This document shows, piece after piece, positions 12,381 through 24,835 of a stretch of DNA of 64,000 nt; within the stretch, counting starts at the first letter, position 1, and each line of letters starts with the position of its first letter. The position numbers were made by a program, and so were the translations under genes. The DNA is from Telopea speciosissima (taxonomy: Eukaryota; Streptophyta; Magnoliopsida; Proteales; Proteaceae): contig NC_057923.1 in NCBI RefSeq assembly GCF_018873765.1, positions 20,741,913-20,805,912 of the forward strand, given 5' to 3'. The notes under the pieces were generated by a model, which did no database searches, was not told where the DNA came from, and saw nothing but the letters and a program-made list of their open reading frames with translations.

Positions 12381-14510
12381 GTATGATTCAATTCCATCTC
12401 CAACTTTTCTCATATGTGATCATTAATTTTGCTACCATTGTCGTAGAACTTAGTTCTGGTTTGGGAATGGTAGTTCTACTTGTTTAAAGTATTTTCATGT
12501 TTTCTCCCATTGTTTACTTGTCTATTTCTCTCTCTGTGCATAGCTCTTTGAATGGCGTGGAATAACGAGACTGTTTTGAGCTTTATCTGTTTTTCCCCCT
12601 TTTTATAATGTTAAATCTGAGATGTTCGGATGCATGAGCAAGGCTAATCAGATACAAGATTTAGTTTTTTCTTTATCTGTTTTTTTTCTTTCTTTATTTT
12701 CATTTTCTCCCATTATGTGCCTAATGGGGGCCAATCTAGTGTACGTGGGTGCGAGATTGGACTAGCCCTAATATGGGATAGGTTAAAAGAGCTTGATTAT
12801 TCCATTAGCTCCGGAGCTTTTGGGCGTATCGGTTAAGTACTTAATACCTCCCTTTCTTTTTTCCTTCTCTATTTCCCTCACTGATTTATCTGCATCACTT
12901 AGGCTTACAATTTAGTTTGCCTTCGAGTTTTTGTTTTCCTTTAGCTGTGTTGGAAGTTTCTTGGCAGGAAGTGTTTTATCAGTATCAGAAGGAAAACGAG
13001 TATTAGTCAATCTACATCTGTGTCAGTGGCTACATTCTCTACAAGAATGAAAACTGTCCAATGTTGGGACTTCTTTGGGTCTTGGATCAAATTTTAATAC
13101 CCTGTCCACCACCTACCCCACCGCTTCCCCCTTTCCACTCCTTGACATAGAACTTGTAGGTTCTTCAAAATGGTGGGATTCCACCCTGCTTCCCAAATTT
13201 TATTTTTTATTTTCTAGATGAGATTTTAGAATGTTGTATCCTTCCTAAAAGAGGAAAGGGTCGGTGTAAGGGTGAGGATCAAAAGTCTATGTTACTTATG
13301 AAACCATCTTAACTTATGTTACGTAAACCAGCTCAGCAGGTATGAAGCATCTTGAACCATGATACATGGTTATGCTACTTTTTAATAAATTTTGGTTGGG
13401 ACTCATGGAAATTTTTTGTCTAGTCAATCTTTCATTTGATTTATGTTGTAACTTAGTTATTTTGGGGTATCATTTGTAGCAGATTCTGTATGTGTGTCCA
13501 TGTGTATGCTCACATTTTTGTATTTTAGTTTTAATTAAGAGTCTCTTGAGACAATTTCTTGATGGTTAAGGTTTTTCTAGGGTTAGTAATATTGTTTTGT
13601 ATATTGTTTGTAAATAGGGAGGAGTTGACTAATGCAATGTAGAATTTGAAGAAAGAGATTCTTTTATTCTTTTCTGATGTTGATTCTGTACAACTTTTGG
13701 TGGTGCTGGCTCCTTCAAACCCTTGTCTAGGGTGTGTTCCAATTCTAATTCTTTGATCAAAAGTTGAGGTTACAACTCTCCAATCATGATTCTATTGTGT
13801 TTCTCCAATCTTGATTTTCTTTAACTACCTATACCCATTTCCCTAGTCTCCCATATTATAAAGCTAGTCTATTTTCAATGGGTAGCAAATGAATATTGGA
13901 TATGCCAATTAGCTATTCTTTAATTGCAGCTAGACCATTAGTAGACAACCATTATCTGCCCCTAATCTAAAATTTCTACAAGTTTCTTTCTTGCTGAATA
14001 CTTCAAAAAGAGTTTACAAGTGCGACAGTTCTTGCCCAAAGGACTATGTAGCCAATGGGTTAAGTTTACATTTCTTGGAATGCTCCGGCTCCAATTAAAT
14101 TGCAAGGAGCTCCAAGAAGTCCATATAACAGAAGTAGTATTGGAAAAAATGAACAGTGTTCATTGGATTCTTCAGCCTTGTAGCAACGTAGCATCTATCA
14201 ATTAAGCTGAAACCTTTGACTGGTAAATGATCCACCATCAAAACTTTACCAGGAGATAACAGTGTACATTTCAGAATTCCTTTCTTTGATTACTTGATAA
14301 AAAATGATTTCTTTCTCCTTGAATTAACAAAGTCTTGATATATATTGAGAGAGAGAGAGGGTATTACAACAAAAAAAAAAAAAAAAACCCAGAAATTTGG
14401 GACCTCAATTCGGTTGAATAACCTTCCCATGAACTTGACGGAAATAGTTTAGGGAAGCTCTTAGTCTTATACTTAACAGCTCTTGAACATCATGAGAACT
14501 CATTTGCAGT
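12381..14510. other. Intron-like AT-rich stretch, no gene seen
   Basis: T-rich sequence with no reading frame that I can support. It could be an intron of a gene starting at the leader-like block before it, or transposon debris. Confidence 0.3.
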
Positions 14511-14786
14511 TAGGGGTGTAAATGAATAGTCAAAATCCGTTTTCGTATCCGTGTCCGTATCCTTTTAGTACTATCCGAATCCGTCCGAAAGTTAAGCGGA
14601 TGCAGATACAGATAGGTTATAGCTATCCGAAAAGCTATATTTACATGTAAACGGATAAAATATCCGATCCGTATCCGTGTCCGTGTCCGTATCCGTTTAG
14701 CACTATCTGAATCCATCCGATAGCTAATCGGATGCGGATGCGGATATAGCACTATCCGAACCGAATCCGATCCGTTTGCAACCCTA
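14511..14786. mobile_element. hAT MITE (GGTGTAAATG family) with 8-bp target duplication
   Basis: Ends are TAGGGGTGTAAATG and, in reverse complement, TAGGGTTGCAAACG. Perfect 8-bp direct repeats TTTGCAGT lie at 14503-14510 and 14787-14794, which fits the hAT superfamily. The body is built from alternating GGATACGGATA-like and TATCCGAATCCGTCCG-like modules. Relatives occur at 19440, 37500, 45600-46165, 48983 and 62769. Confidence 0.88.
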
Positions 14787-15420
14787 TTTGCAGTCTCTGC
14801 TGAATTCTGTTTATTATTGATGTTCAGTTCAAGATAACCTAGAATTAGACAGATAAGGTATTGTCTCGAACATAGGGATATCATTTTAACTGAATCTATT
14901 TTAAACTCATTATTGATTATTGAATTCTGTTGATTATTCATTTGTTTGTTGATTTAAATTTAAACTTATCCTTTGGGGGATTTATTACTTTTCAGTCTGG
15001 AACAAAGCTTGTTTGTGTTTTGCTTTCACTGCGAGTTCCTTGAAAGGCTTCAAATACTTGTCAAGGTGGTGTGGTGCAGTTAGACGTAGGTTTATTAGAT
15101 ATAATAATATATTTTTCTTTTTCTTTACTCTCATCTTGTAGAGTCATTAGTAGGAAGGTAAGAGTCCAATTTTATTTAAAATTGTCTTCTGTTTTGGATT
15201 ATGTAGAGTTAGAGTTTAGGTATGATTTCAGTTTTACAATAGGATTAGGATTTATGTTGCTTTAATCCATAAATGGGCATGTAACCCAACGATGGGAACA
15301 GATTGAGATTTGAAATTTGAATGAAAGTTTCATTGGTATGCTGCCAAGAGCTGTGTGTGCGCAGATCTGTACCTCCTCTTTTCAGATCCTTCCCTTATTC
15401 CAAGTTAATCTCTCCTTTAC

Positions 15421-15700
15421 GTTGTGTTTGGTATGCATTTTTGGAATGTTTTCTAGGTTGATTTCGCATTATCGGACGATAAAAACAACTAATTTTATCA
15501 TTTCTTGGATAAAAATCCTCTACAATACCGGTGGGGCGGCAGTGCACATCCGACGGCACAGCAAAGGCCATGTGTGCCATGTGTGCCATGTGAGCTCTGT
15601 TGTGCCGGTGGATGTGCACTGCCGCCCCGCTGGTATTGTAGAGGATCCTGGTCCCTCAGAATGCGAATGGACTTAGAACGCAGTCCAAGGATGCATACCA
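15421..15700. mobile_element. Tourist-like MITE interrupted by another foldback
   Basis: The left end contains GTGTTTGGTATGCAT and the right end GATGCATACCAAACAC, as in the intact copies at 50341 and 55499. The middle is occupied by a separate foldback (15515-15646). Confidence 0.65.
15515..15646. mobile_element. Long-arm foldback nested in the Tourist-like MITE
   Basis: Arms of about 40 bp start ATCCTCTACAATACC and include GGGGCGGCAGTGCACATCC in both arms. The loop carries short tandem repeats of CCATGTGTG type. The GC-rich arms could form a strong hairpin. No target duplication could be fixed. Confidence 0.7.
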
Positions 15701-16397
15701 AACACTGCTTTAATCTTCTCTTACATTCTTCTTTTCTCTTCTTTATTATCCTTGCTCCCTGGTTATTTCAGCTCTATGTTTGGGTGTGCCATTGTTACTC
15801 TGTCCTGGGTGGTAATATTAGATTTAAGAGATAACTTTCTTGAATCATTATTCCCAATCGACTGGCCTTGGAATTTGGGTCGAAGGCAGCCTACCCTTAG
15901 ATGAATCAAACCCTTATACTTAAACCTTGAAAATCCCTTTAATCTTGGCGTTCATACCTGCAACTGAGACTGGTTCATGTTCTACCGCCAGTTTAATTTC
16001 AGAGGTTCGTACTTCTGAAAATTGATTGTTTGAGTTGTTGAGGATTGCATTCGGTAGGTTTTGGGTTAACTTCCTTTGCCTATAATTTCTCTTACAATAG
16101 TTTATAGGTGTGAGATATTTCACTCGATTTGGGATTTACTCTACCGTGGCTGAACTATCGAGATGAAGAAGAAGAAGATGATCTTTCTTCTTATTTGCTT
16201 TTAAGGACAGATCCTTGATATTACAAATAACCCCTGATTTTGGAATTTTATTTCTGTTTAAACACCTCACAAAATTAATTTCCAGAATTACTCTTGTCCC
16301 CTAATTTTAATTACTGATTTGTCCCTTCTCCTATTCTTCACTCCCAAGAGGGTCCAGAGCGAACCCCATAGAGGGTTTTTAACCCCTGGGATTGCGT

Positions 16398-16514
16398 CAT
16401 GGTGTAAATAATCTTGTGAAAGGAGTTATCCCAGACTACTTTGGCCAGAGAGCACTTCAGAAGCTTCTTTTAGCTGGATATAAGGGATCTGGGTCAAGTA
16501 CCACATTCAAACAG
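16398..16514 (+). pseudogene. Single exon of an extra-large G protein (XLG), P-loop region
   Basis: Thirty-nine codons in one frame end at a splice donor (CAG then GTAAAG, GT at 16515-16516). The peptide contains PDYFGQRALQKLLLAG followed by GSGSSTTFKQ. Plant XLG proteins have a G-alpha-like domain whose nucleotide loop reads G..GSGTSTIFKQ, without the Lys of ordinary G-alpha subunits; this fragment shares that hallmark. Thr to Ser and Ile to Thr changes relative to the usual motif, and the absence of neighbouring XLG exons, suggest a captured or relic exon. It lies about 650 bp before a CACTA transposase-associated gene, so capture by that element is possible but unproven. Confidence 0.65.
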
Positions 16515-17161
16515 GTAAAGTAAAACCTATGTAGGTAAACCAAACTTTATCCGTCACTTGCTAAGTTGTTTTCTATTTGTTTATGGATTATTTGTTGTTG
16601 GAAACAAAGGAAGCAATTGTTCTTTCCATGCTGTTTATGTAATACTAATATTTTAAAACATTATTTTATTTATCAAAATTTGTAGGCAGTTTTTGTATTA
16701 TATTGTTTCATTATCTGTTACTCACAACTTTGTTGCCTTCCAATTGTTCAAACATGGGCTGATTGGCAGTAGAACCTCTCTCTTCTTTTTTGGTCTTTCC
16801 TCCCGACATGGCTCAAATCAATTTTGATGGTGTTGTTTTGGTTTGTGTTAGCCATTGGAGTCGGTTTCTAACTATTTCAGGTTAGTTTGTTGCGTAGGCA
16901 ACAATTCCTAGCAAAACTGGGGGTTCGGTCAGTTGCAGAAACAACTTACTGAGTTTATACTTTTATTTCAGCTATGATTATTTGGTGTATTTTTATAGGT
17001 CTAACAAGAACAATAGTCCCTTTCCTATTAAAGTAGGAGTTTTGATTTTCAGGTCTATAAAGAAGGTGATTTGTCAGTATCTAGATACATATATTATATT
17101 GGACTTTAATATGATACTATTTTCTTTTAATAGGTTTTTGAGGTGGTTAGGCTACCATCAA

Positions 17162-17790
17162 ATGGATAGGAGTTGGATTCATAGGTCACGATATTGTATG
17201 TTCCGTGCTAGTGATATATATGAAGCTGGTGTAAATGACTTTCTAGACTTTGCTTTTTCCAAAGTACTCATAGGGGAGAAGATTTTATGCCCGTGTATAA
17301 ATTGCATTAATCAACGCATGGGAACAAGGGATGAAGTGTTTGAACACTTGATAGTTGATGGAATTATGGCTAGTTACATGGTGTGGAGTTTTCATGGGGA
17401 AGATATATCTTCAAATACCATAATAACAGAAAACATTGTGGTTGATGAAGAAGATGAAGATATTGTTAACATAAATGATATAATTGATGAGAAATTGGAG
17501 GAACAACCCCCAGAAATGAGAGATGTCCAAAACAAGTTATTCGTGGAAGTGTTGGGCCCTGATTCATCTGGTCGAGTGTGCGGTGCAGGCGTAGGTGTAA
17601 AGCCGACTGATTTTGGCACCACAAAAAGAAAAATTGAGGAAACAAGATCACAAGAAGAAACACAAAGAGAAGTTAAAAAATTGAAGGAATAGGTTGGCAA
17701 TTTGACAGAAAAAGATGCAATGAAGCGCCAACTAGGTAATGTCACCCAACTGATCATGGTCGGTAGAGGTAGTTCACTGAGTTTAGTTAA
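17162..17790 (+). pseudogene. CACTA (En/Spm) transposase-associated protein, N- and C-terminal parts
   Basis: From the Met at 17162 the protein starts MDRSWIHRSR and continues through NDFLDFAF, CPCINCIN and DEVFEHL to FHGED: this is the transposase-associated domain found at the N-terminus of plant CACTA proteins. An acidic linker follows, then EVLGPDSSGRVCG, typical of the C-terminal domain of Ptta/En/Spm proteins, and a lysine-rich coiled-coil-like stretch. The central catalytic domain is missing, so this is a short non-catalytic derivative. A stop at 17690-17692 interrupts the frame, which otherwise runs on to about 17790. A longer open frame begins at 16982, but a splice-acceptor-like TTTTAATAG just upstream and the usual MD.SW start favour 17162. 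Confidence 0.72.
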
Positions 17791-18120
17791 CTTATGTAAG
17801 TTTGAAAATTGTTAAATTTTGTTGGTTTGTTTATTGAGCTTAAGTACTATATATACTAATTTTGTTCACTTATTCATTTGAACAGTTGATAATTGAGGCC
17901 ATTGCATAAACTGACCTATATTTTGACAGTCTATCTGTACAGGTAAACTTTTTTCTTTCATTCTTCCTTTTATTGTAAACATCCAAGCAAAGTGGGTCAA
18001 GATTGTTTGTTAAGAGTTCTTTGATGTTCTTTCTTTATATTCTTAAGGAATGGGCTAGGAGCCTAGGATGCTTGGATATAATTTGATTTTGGAGTTCTGA
18101 AAATTGGAACAAAATACAAG

Positions 18121-18273
18121 CATCGTTGTCAAGGCGGCACCTTGGCGACACCTAGGCGTCCAGGCGCCTTGGTCAACTTGGGCGCCTTGGATGCCTTGTT
18201 CGCCTAGTTGGTGTCACCTTAAACTTTGGCCCTCTCCACCGCCTTGGGTCGCCTAACCGCCGTAACAATTTTG
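18121..18273. mobile_element. hAT MITE, CGCCTTGG-rich, with 8-bp target duplication
   Basis: Perfect 8-bp direct repeats AATACAAG lie at 18113-18120 and 18274-18281. Ends are CATCGTTGTCAAGGCGG and, in reverse complement, CAAAATTGTTACGGCGG (12 of 17 match). The body is rich in GGCGCCTTGG and CCTAGGCG motifs, a dispersed plant repeat type. Confidence 0.8.
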
Positions 18274-19439
18274 AATACAAGTGGGTTTCTCTATACTATT
18301 CCTACTTTATAGCTTCTTTTGTTTCCTTAACATCATTATTTTTTTTATTTGCCAATTCCTATAAGGATAGGATTTTTGAGTAAATACTCCTTCAAACCCA
18401 ACTAGAACCTAATGGACAGTTAAAAAATTTAAATCACGGATGCATGATCATTTGCTACCTTGGATCAATCTTCAAGGTGGCAAGGTTCAGATCTTCGAAT
18501 GTCAATTTAGAATTATGATCATTCCTTGAGTTTTCATGTAGTTTGCTCGTTGGTTTTCTGATTAGGTAGAAACTAGGTCTGATGTAAGGACCTTTAAGAT
18601 AATCAAATCTTGCTTGTTTATTTTGATAATTTGGTAGCCAGTATTTGTGGGCCCATATGTTGATAATATTTAAGACCTTATAGCTAGGCCTATTCTATTA
18701 TCAATCAACAGCTTCTTTGAGGATATATTCGTAGATTTGATGAATTAAAAAAAAAAGTTTGTTGGTCAAGGATGTGATGTTTGACTTGTTTTTTTTTTTT
18801 TTTTTCCCTGTGTTAAAAATTAATTTATAATATTCTATTAACTTTTCATATTTTGAAAATATTTGTTACTTACCATGAGATTAAAGAGTATGATTTTACT
18901 TGTTTTGTCTTTTGCAGTGCCTATTGCAGTCTTCATTCTTGGGGTAGCAGTCGAACTTGAGGTAATGAACTGCAGAAAGTTTTTATAATGTAAATGTTCA
19001 GTTTTGGTGTTGTTGTATGTGGTTTTATATGGAGAAATTAATAGCAGTTGGATTGGTGTGGTCTACCAAATGGGTGGTTTTGTTGGTGAAACTTTGAGGC
19101 TTATCTTTGCTCTTGTTAAATCAAGGCTGAAATGGATGTTGGGCATATTTAGTGAATGTAGTATTTTGATTTCCTTTTAGTACTTTCAGTATTGTTCGTT
19201 ATTTTATATTTAATGGATGTTGTATTTTGAACTTCAGTTTATTACTTTTGATATTGTTCGTTATTTTATATTTAGTGAATGTTGGACATTAGTTAAAGTA
19301 CTATTTTATGTGGATGAATGTATATTATATATGAAGCAAGTGGCAACATTAATATGAATGAAGGTATTATATATGAAACAAATTTTTTTTTTTAAAATAC
19401 TATTTTTAGTAGAGTTTTTTTTTAACAAATGCCACAAAA
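18274..19439. other. AT-rich spacer with one exon-like piece
   Basis: At about 18918-18961 a short segment lies between an acceptor-like TTTTGCAG and a donor-like GTAATG and reads PIAVFILGVAVELE. No neighbouring exons were found, so this may be chance. The rest shows nothing I can support. Confidence 0.2.
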
Positions 19440-19974
19440 TAAGGATGTTAACGGATATTCAAAAAGTTGTATTTGATACGCGTTTGTATCCGTTTAGGAG
19501 AGTCTGAATCCGTCCGAAACTAATTGGATACAAATATGATAATCTCCTATTTGATAGTTATTATCTGATTCGTTTAGCAATCTGACATTAATAAAATGTC
19601 TGAAATATATCTTTGTGTTTGTCTATTCAATTAAGTTTTTTTATTTTTTTAATTTTATAAGTTAAGATAATGTAATTCTTTTTCTAGATTTTCTATTGGT
19701 TTATATATATTATTTTATGCATTGTGATACATGGAATCACATATCTATTAAAATAAATACAAGATAAAATCAAAAATAGAAAACGTAAGAAAATCAAAGA
19801 CTAAGAAGAATAGAAGAAAGGGTAGTAGAACACTCAAGTCTCAACCTTAACCCTCATCAACAAAACGGTAAAGATATCAACAGATAGGATATTATCTGAA
19901 TTCGTTCGAAAACTAATAGGATACAAATATGATAATGCCACTATCTGACTGAGTTCGATCCGTTTACATCCTTA
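19440..19974. mobile_element. hAT MITE of the GGATGTAAACGG family, enlarged
   Basis: Ends are TAAGGATGTTAACGGAT and, in reverse complement, TAAGGATGTAAACGGAT. Flanking 8-mers CCACAAAA and CTGCAAAG match at 5 of 8. It is about twice the length of the copy at 14511 and probably holds an insertion between about 19600 and 19870. Confidence 0.65.
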
Positions 19975-22103
19975 CTGCAAAGTGACAAAATCCAATTTAT
20001 ATATTGGTGTTTATACAAATGCCGTTGTAATACACATTCCTCGACGTATTTATACAAATGTTGCAAAACTATAGAATTTCATATTATATACCGGCATGTT
20101 GTAATGTATTTACTCCATCGTTTATTAGTAAACATTATAAATAAACATTCATTTTGGATATATGTGTCCATCAAACTCGATTCAATCCGATTCGATCCGG
20201 TTTATTATGTATTAAATATTTCATACAATTTTTATTTAATATGATCATATGCGATATAAACTTTTGAGTAATGTAAGTTTATAAGTGTTACTTTAAATTG
20301 GTAGTCACGATTAGGGTTTGGGTTGGGCAACCCTTATCATTTGGTCATCACATTGGGTATGTCTAGGCATGTTTGATGTTGGGGTACGAATGCGAGTATG
20401 CATATATTGATATATATTGGCGAAGAATCTTATTTTGTTGATTCTTTCATGTATTATTGTCAGATGTAATTAAGTTTGGGATAGACATGTGTCACCGAGA
20501 CGCAGTACCTGAGAGGGCATTGTCACTGTATGATGTGAGCATATTCTTTGGTCCACCAATGACTGCGGTTCAAAAGAATTAAATTTGGTATTCTGGGAAA
20601 GCGTGAATATTATGTGTGAAAAAATCACTCAACATGGTCTCCAATGCTCGATTGAGGAACATTAAGGGGAGTTAGTCTGTGGATGGTCGGATTTAAATCA
20701 AGATCCTGTACCGTTTTGTTAAATGGTTTTGCAAAACATGTTTTCACATAAAATGATAAATTATAATTATATTTTTTATTAAATTGTTTAATCGTGTTTC
20801 GCAGATTCTGATCATGTACACAGATGTTCTGATACGGACATGTACCATGGAATGGGGTTTGGCAATACGAGTGTATATGCCCTAGATTCTATGATGGTGA
20901 TGTTGTTTAGTCGAGGGTTAATGCATAAAGATTTATTATACAGAGATATTTCTGGGATTTGCTAATTAGTAATTAATTTATTTAAACTTGTATGAGTTTG
21001 ATGCTAATTATTTAAGGTTCATTAATGTTTAAATTTATTAATTATATTTTTCCCTTTTAGATTATGTTTCTTCACTAATTAGAAGCCCATCAGGGTTTTA
21101 AGTCAAACAGGAGAGAGAGTGTCAGACTCTCATTGGGAAAGAGGACGCTCTGTAGAGCTTCACCTATTTAAACACACTAGGGGGGAACGACCAGCCATGC
21201 TTGGACGAATTCCCCCCCCTCTGGTGATCGTCTCTCCCTCTCTCTCTTCCCCCTTGTTCTCTTGCTCTTTTGAGTTGTAGATCTATTAAGGTTTTGGAAA
21301 CCTTAGGTTTAGATTGGATCCAATGTTTTTGCAAAAAAAAATTCTGATTAGGCTTGCGGATCTTCTACTGCATCAAGGAGATTCATGTTGGGGCTTTTTT
21401 GAAGAGCTTATTAGGGGAAGAACCATTATCTATTAGACGAACAACGCTTGAGGCTCAAAAGCTTAGCAAGTCTTAATGTTTATTTTATGCATTAAGTTTA
21501 TTAATTATTTGGTAATCATGGGATGCGAAACAATCCCAAATCGATCTATATTCTGCTACGCATTCGGGTATGGGATGAATCTCTCTTTCCATGGGATGGA
21601 AATGATATGACTTCCTCTATTCTCGTGGGTCTCAAAATTTTATGGGACAAGAAAAGAAAGGGTTTGGTGTAAAAGTTTTATATCAAACCCTAATTGGGAT
21701 TCACTAGGGTTCTCATGGACAACCATGGGAGACTTAATTATTATTTAGGGTTTCCATGGGCAACCAAGGGATTGCCCTAGGGTCCCATGGGCGACCATGG
21801 GATGATCCAGAGATTTTCAATAGTTGTGAACTCAAGATGATCTCATGGCTATTCCTACAATTCATTGTACGTGTTGGTACTATTATGATAAACGCCGTTG
21901 TAAAGTCTTTATAACGGCGTTTACAATATAACACCATTGAAAATATACATACACGGGGCGTAAGTTATAAGTACTGTTGTATATTTACGACACTACATAT
22001 CATGGCGTGTTAGTGGCGTTTAGCATAAATACCATTAAATTATTTTTTGACTTTTGGCAGTGTTTAAAAATATCGTCGTAGACTCCTTTTTTTTTTTGTA
22101 GTG
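19975..22103. mobile_element. CACTA element right end with subterminal repeats, interrupted
   Basis: The right terminus is TGTAGTG at 22097-22103, preceded by a T tract: in reverse complement, CACTACAAAAA, the classic CACTA end. Short subterminal motifs such as AACGCCGTTGTAA, AACGGCGTTTAC and GTGGCGTTT cluster at 21890-22080, and related motifs at 19990-20110. The sequence between (about 20130-21840) looks inserted. No matching left CACTAC end was found in the window. The transposase-associated gene at 17162 could belong to this element. Confidence 0.6.
21061..21560 (+). repeat. Possible LTR fragment inside the CACTA region
   Basis: It contains a TATTTAAA promoter-like motif near 21170, a CT-rich leader, and then sequence resembling retroelement LTR R/U5 regions. 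Borders and a target duplication could not be fixed. Confidence 0.28.
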
Positions 22104-23755
22104 GTTGTAAAAAAACCCCTAGTGCGCACTGTCATAATTGTTGAACACAATAGTTAAGGTTTTCTATGTTCTCCTCTCTCCTTCTCTACCAGTCTCTGAT
22201 AAGGGTTTTTAGGAAAAACGCAATTGATTATGAAGAAGCTTGCATTCAAGGAAATGCAAAGATGTACATGTGCGTGAGATTCATTGTGAAAGGGTTACGA
22301 TCACGTGGAGGCTTTTCCCTTGTGAAGTTTCAGGTAACGATCGAAACACTAAGTTTCGTTATGAGTTTTGAATGGTTTCTCCAATTTGTTGCAACGTTTC
22401 GAATTCGTTTTTGTCGAATCATACCTGCGATCTAACAATCTGAAAATTCATCCAAAATTGCAATTATTCAAATGGATGCTAGTATCTAAATCACTATGAC
22501 AACTTTTTATATCATGTGAAATCCCTAAAAAGATTTGGGTGGTAGGTCCTCTTTGTCTTAGAAGTGAATATACCACTGCACTCTCTATAAAGATCTCTTA
22601 AAGATATCATCTTGGATGACCATTTGTCTTCATTTGAAACAAAAACGGTTGTAGGAGTTTTTGGAATCACTTCATACTTTATCTGGTAGGTGTTGGCAAC
22701 AATTTTGGTTACACACATGCAGTTAAGTGTGGGGTGTGTCAAAGCCAACAAAACTTCGCAAGGTGTGATTACCAAAAAGATTGTTCTGGTGAATTCTATC
22801 AGGAAAATGTAGATTATTCTCCTGCCTCGATTGCTCCAAGGACTTTCAATACACAAAGAATTGTAATGTTAAAAATAGTTAAAAGAAGCAAGAACATAAA
22901 TAACAAATCCTAAAACTGAAATGATTAAAGCCTGAATCAACAAGAACATACCAGTGTTAGCCGGAAAGCACTGTTACACTATGACTTTGGAGAAAAACTA
23001 ATTCTAATTATAGCAAATGAATGAAGAATAAAGTAGAGTAGCTTTGATGTGATGTCTGCAAAAGTCCTCTCTTCTTTCAGTTCTTTGTCAGGCTTTCTAT
23101 TTATACTGGTTTCTCTTGAAATCCCAACTCTAGCAGTTTAAAAACTATCTAGAGCACTCTCCACGTTTTCCTATAGAAGTTATAACCGTTGGATCTATTG
23201 ACAGATCACAACTACTAATACCATAATGTGATGGACCAATTGTAACTGCTTCAGTCATATTTGAGTAAACTAAACATAACTGCCTTGAGTCCTTGACCAT
23301 CAAAGTAGACCAACCATTCTTAGTTGATTAACTCTTGAACTGGTTCTTCATTGGTCCAAAGGTCTCTTGGACCTAAAATCTATTGGCCCCGCCTATTGAC
23401 TGAAAATGGGATGTACACAGCAAGAAAGAAATGAAAGAAAAGTCAATAAATTTAAGGGTTATCTAATTTGGAATTAAAATGAATGACCTACCTCCATGAG
23501 GACCATAGTAGTTTCCTGCCAATCTGTCAATCAGAATTTGTTCTTGCTCTGTCAATTGCTCCTCTTTACTCTCACACTCCATTAGTCTTTAATGTCTTCT
23601 TCTTCCTTTACAACTCTTCTTTGTACGTATTAAGAGATTTCAAGAAAACCATAATGGATAAGACAACACAAAATTCTATCTCAAGCCTCTGAGAGGACCC
23701 TTAAGAGTTCCTCTTTATGTGTAACTCCTCCCATCAAGGAAATTATGGGAGTCAC
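22104..23755. other. Unassigned stretch with LTR-like promoter motif
   Basis: Short open pieces are present (for example 22166-22332, ending at a GTAACG donor-like site, and a Cys-rich peptide around 22695-22770), but no family was recognised. At about 23095-23115 the minus strand has a TATAAATAG motif like an LTR promoter. Confidence 0.25.
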
Positions 23756-23835
23756 ACAAAAAAGGCCGTATCCAATGCACAAGGCTCCCGTGTTTAGCAG
23801 GATCTGAGGAAAGTCAAATGTACGCAGCCTTACCA
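23756..23835 (-). mobile_element. Au-like SINE, 3' fragment
   Basis: This matches the 3' half of the SINE at 9079-9245 (GCACAAGGCTCCCG, AGTCAAATGT and GCAGCCTTACC in the same order) and lacks the A and B boxes, as expected of a 5'-truncated copy. Confidence 0.75.
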
Positions 23836-24716
23836 ATATGCATTTCCATCATAACAAACCAATCTCCATCCATATTATATATGAACAATAATATTACTAG
23901 GTGGTCTTCAATGACCTAGGTCTGTTGAAGCCCACATCATCTCACTTGTGCATGAGCACAACCCACTTCTCCACCGCACCAATCTGGCATCCTAGATGAC
24001 CTTCCAAGGAGTGATTATCTTTGAATTATCATTGATGGAAATTTCAAAGCACCATTACATGCATGAATAAAGTGATGGATTGATATAAATGCAAAAGCTC
24101 AATCATAGAGATCAATGAACATACATGAACAACAATCTAAGAGGGTTATGGTATATCTACATCCATGTTTCATGTAGAATATATAGCTCCATTCTCCTTT
24201 GGTTCCCTTCACAACACCATGTTAGCCTTGTTTATCCTCTTATCATCTTTCCTTATGCTCAAGACATAATGGATTAGTATGAACTATTTATATGAGTGAG
24301 GGTAGGGACCAAAAAAACCCTGTAATACAAATTGGGTTTCGTTTCCAATTAAAGGAATCATACTTTAGCTTCACACATAACACTGGATTTTCATACCATT
24401 AAGGTGTGTTTAATGTGGTCCAATACAATACTAATGATCACTTATAAGTATTAGATCAAGCTCACTCCACTATTTGTCAACACCTCTAAACCGGTTTTAG
24501 AAACAAAATAAGTGACTATGCTAGCCCACCTAATGGAAATCTTACATCAATGTCAACTTTGGTGCAAATTTAGGGGTTGGTCTCAAGCCAATAAAAGGTG
24601 GAATCAACATACCAAGTGTAAAAAGGGCTGACAGACTAACTAACTAATTATTCCTCGTTAGATCAACTACTTAAAGAGATCGATTTGGTGTTCCAAATTT
24701 CAAAAACTATTAAATC
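23836..24716. other. Spacer, nothing recognised
   Basis: AT-rich sequence without a supported gene or repeat boundary. Confidence 0.3.
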
Positions 24717-24835
24717 ATTTTTTTTTGCCAATTAAATTTTATTAAAGAAGCAAAGAAAGGAGGGATAATTAAAAAAGGAAAGCCAAAACCTGAACAAGAA
24801 GCAAGGAGGCTAATTACACAAGCTTTATACGTAAA
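24717..24835 (-). mobile_element. LINE 3' end remnant
   Basis: On the minus strand it reads as a typical plant L1 tail: a CT-rich segment with CCTTGCTTCTTG, then TTTAATAAAATTTAATTGG, ending in an A tract (24720-24726 as T on the plus strand). No coding part is attached. Confidence 0.5.

Noticed and set aside
22512-22856. Minus-strand 114-codon frame and plus-strand Cys-rich peptide
   Set aside because: No recognisable family, no initiation context and no splice structure; not supported as a gene.
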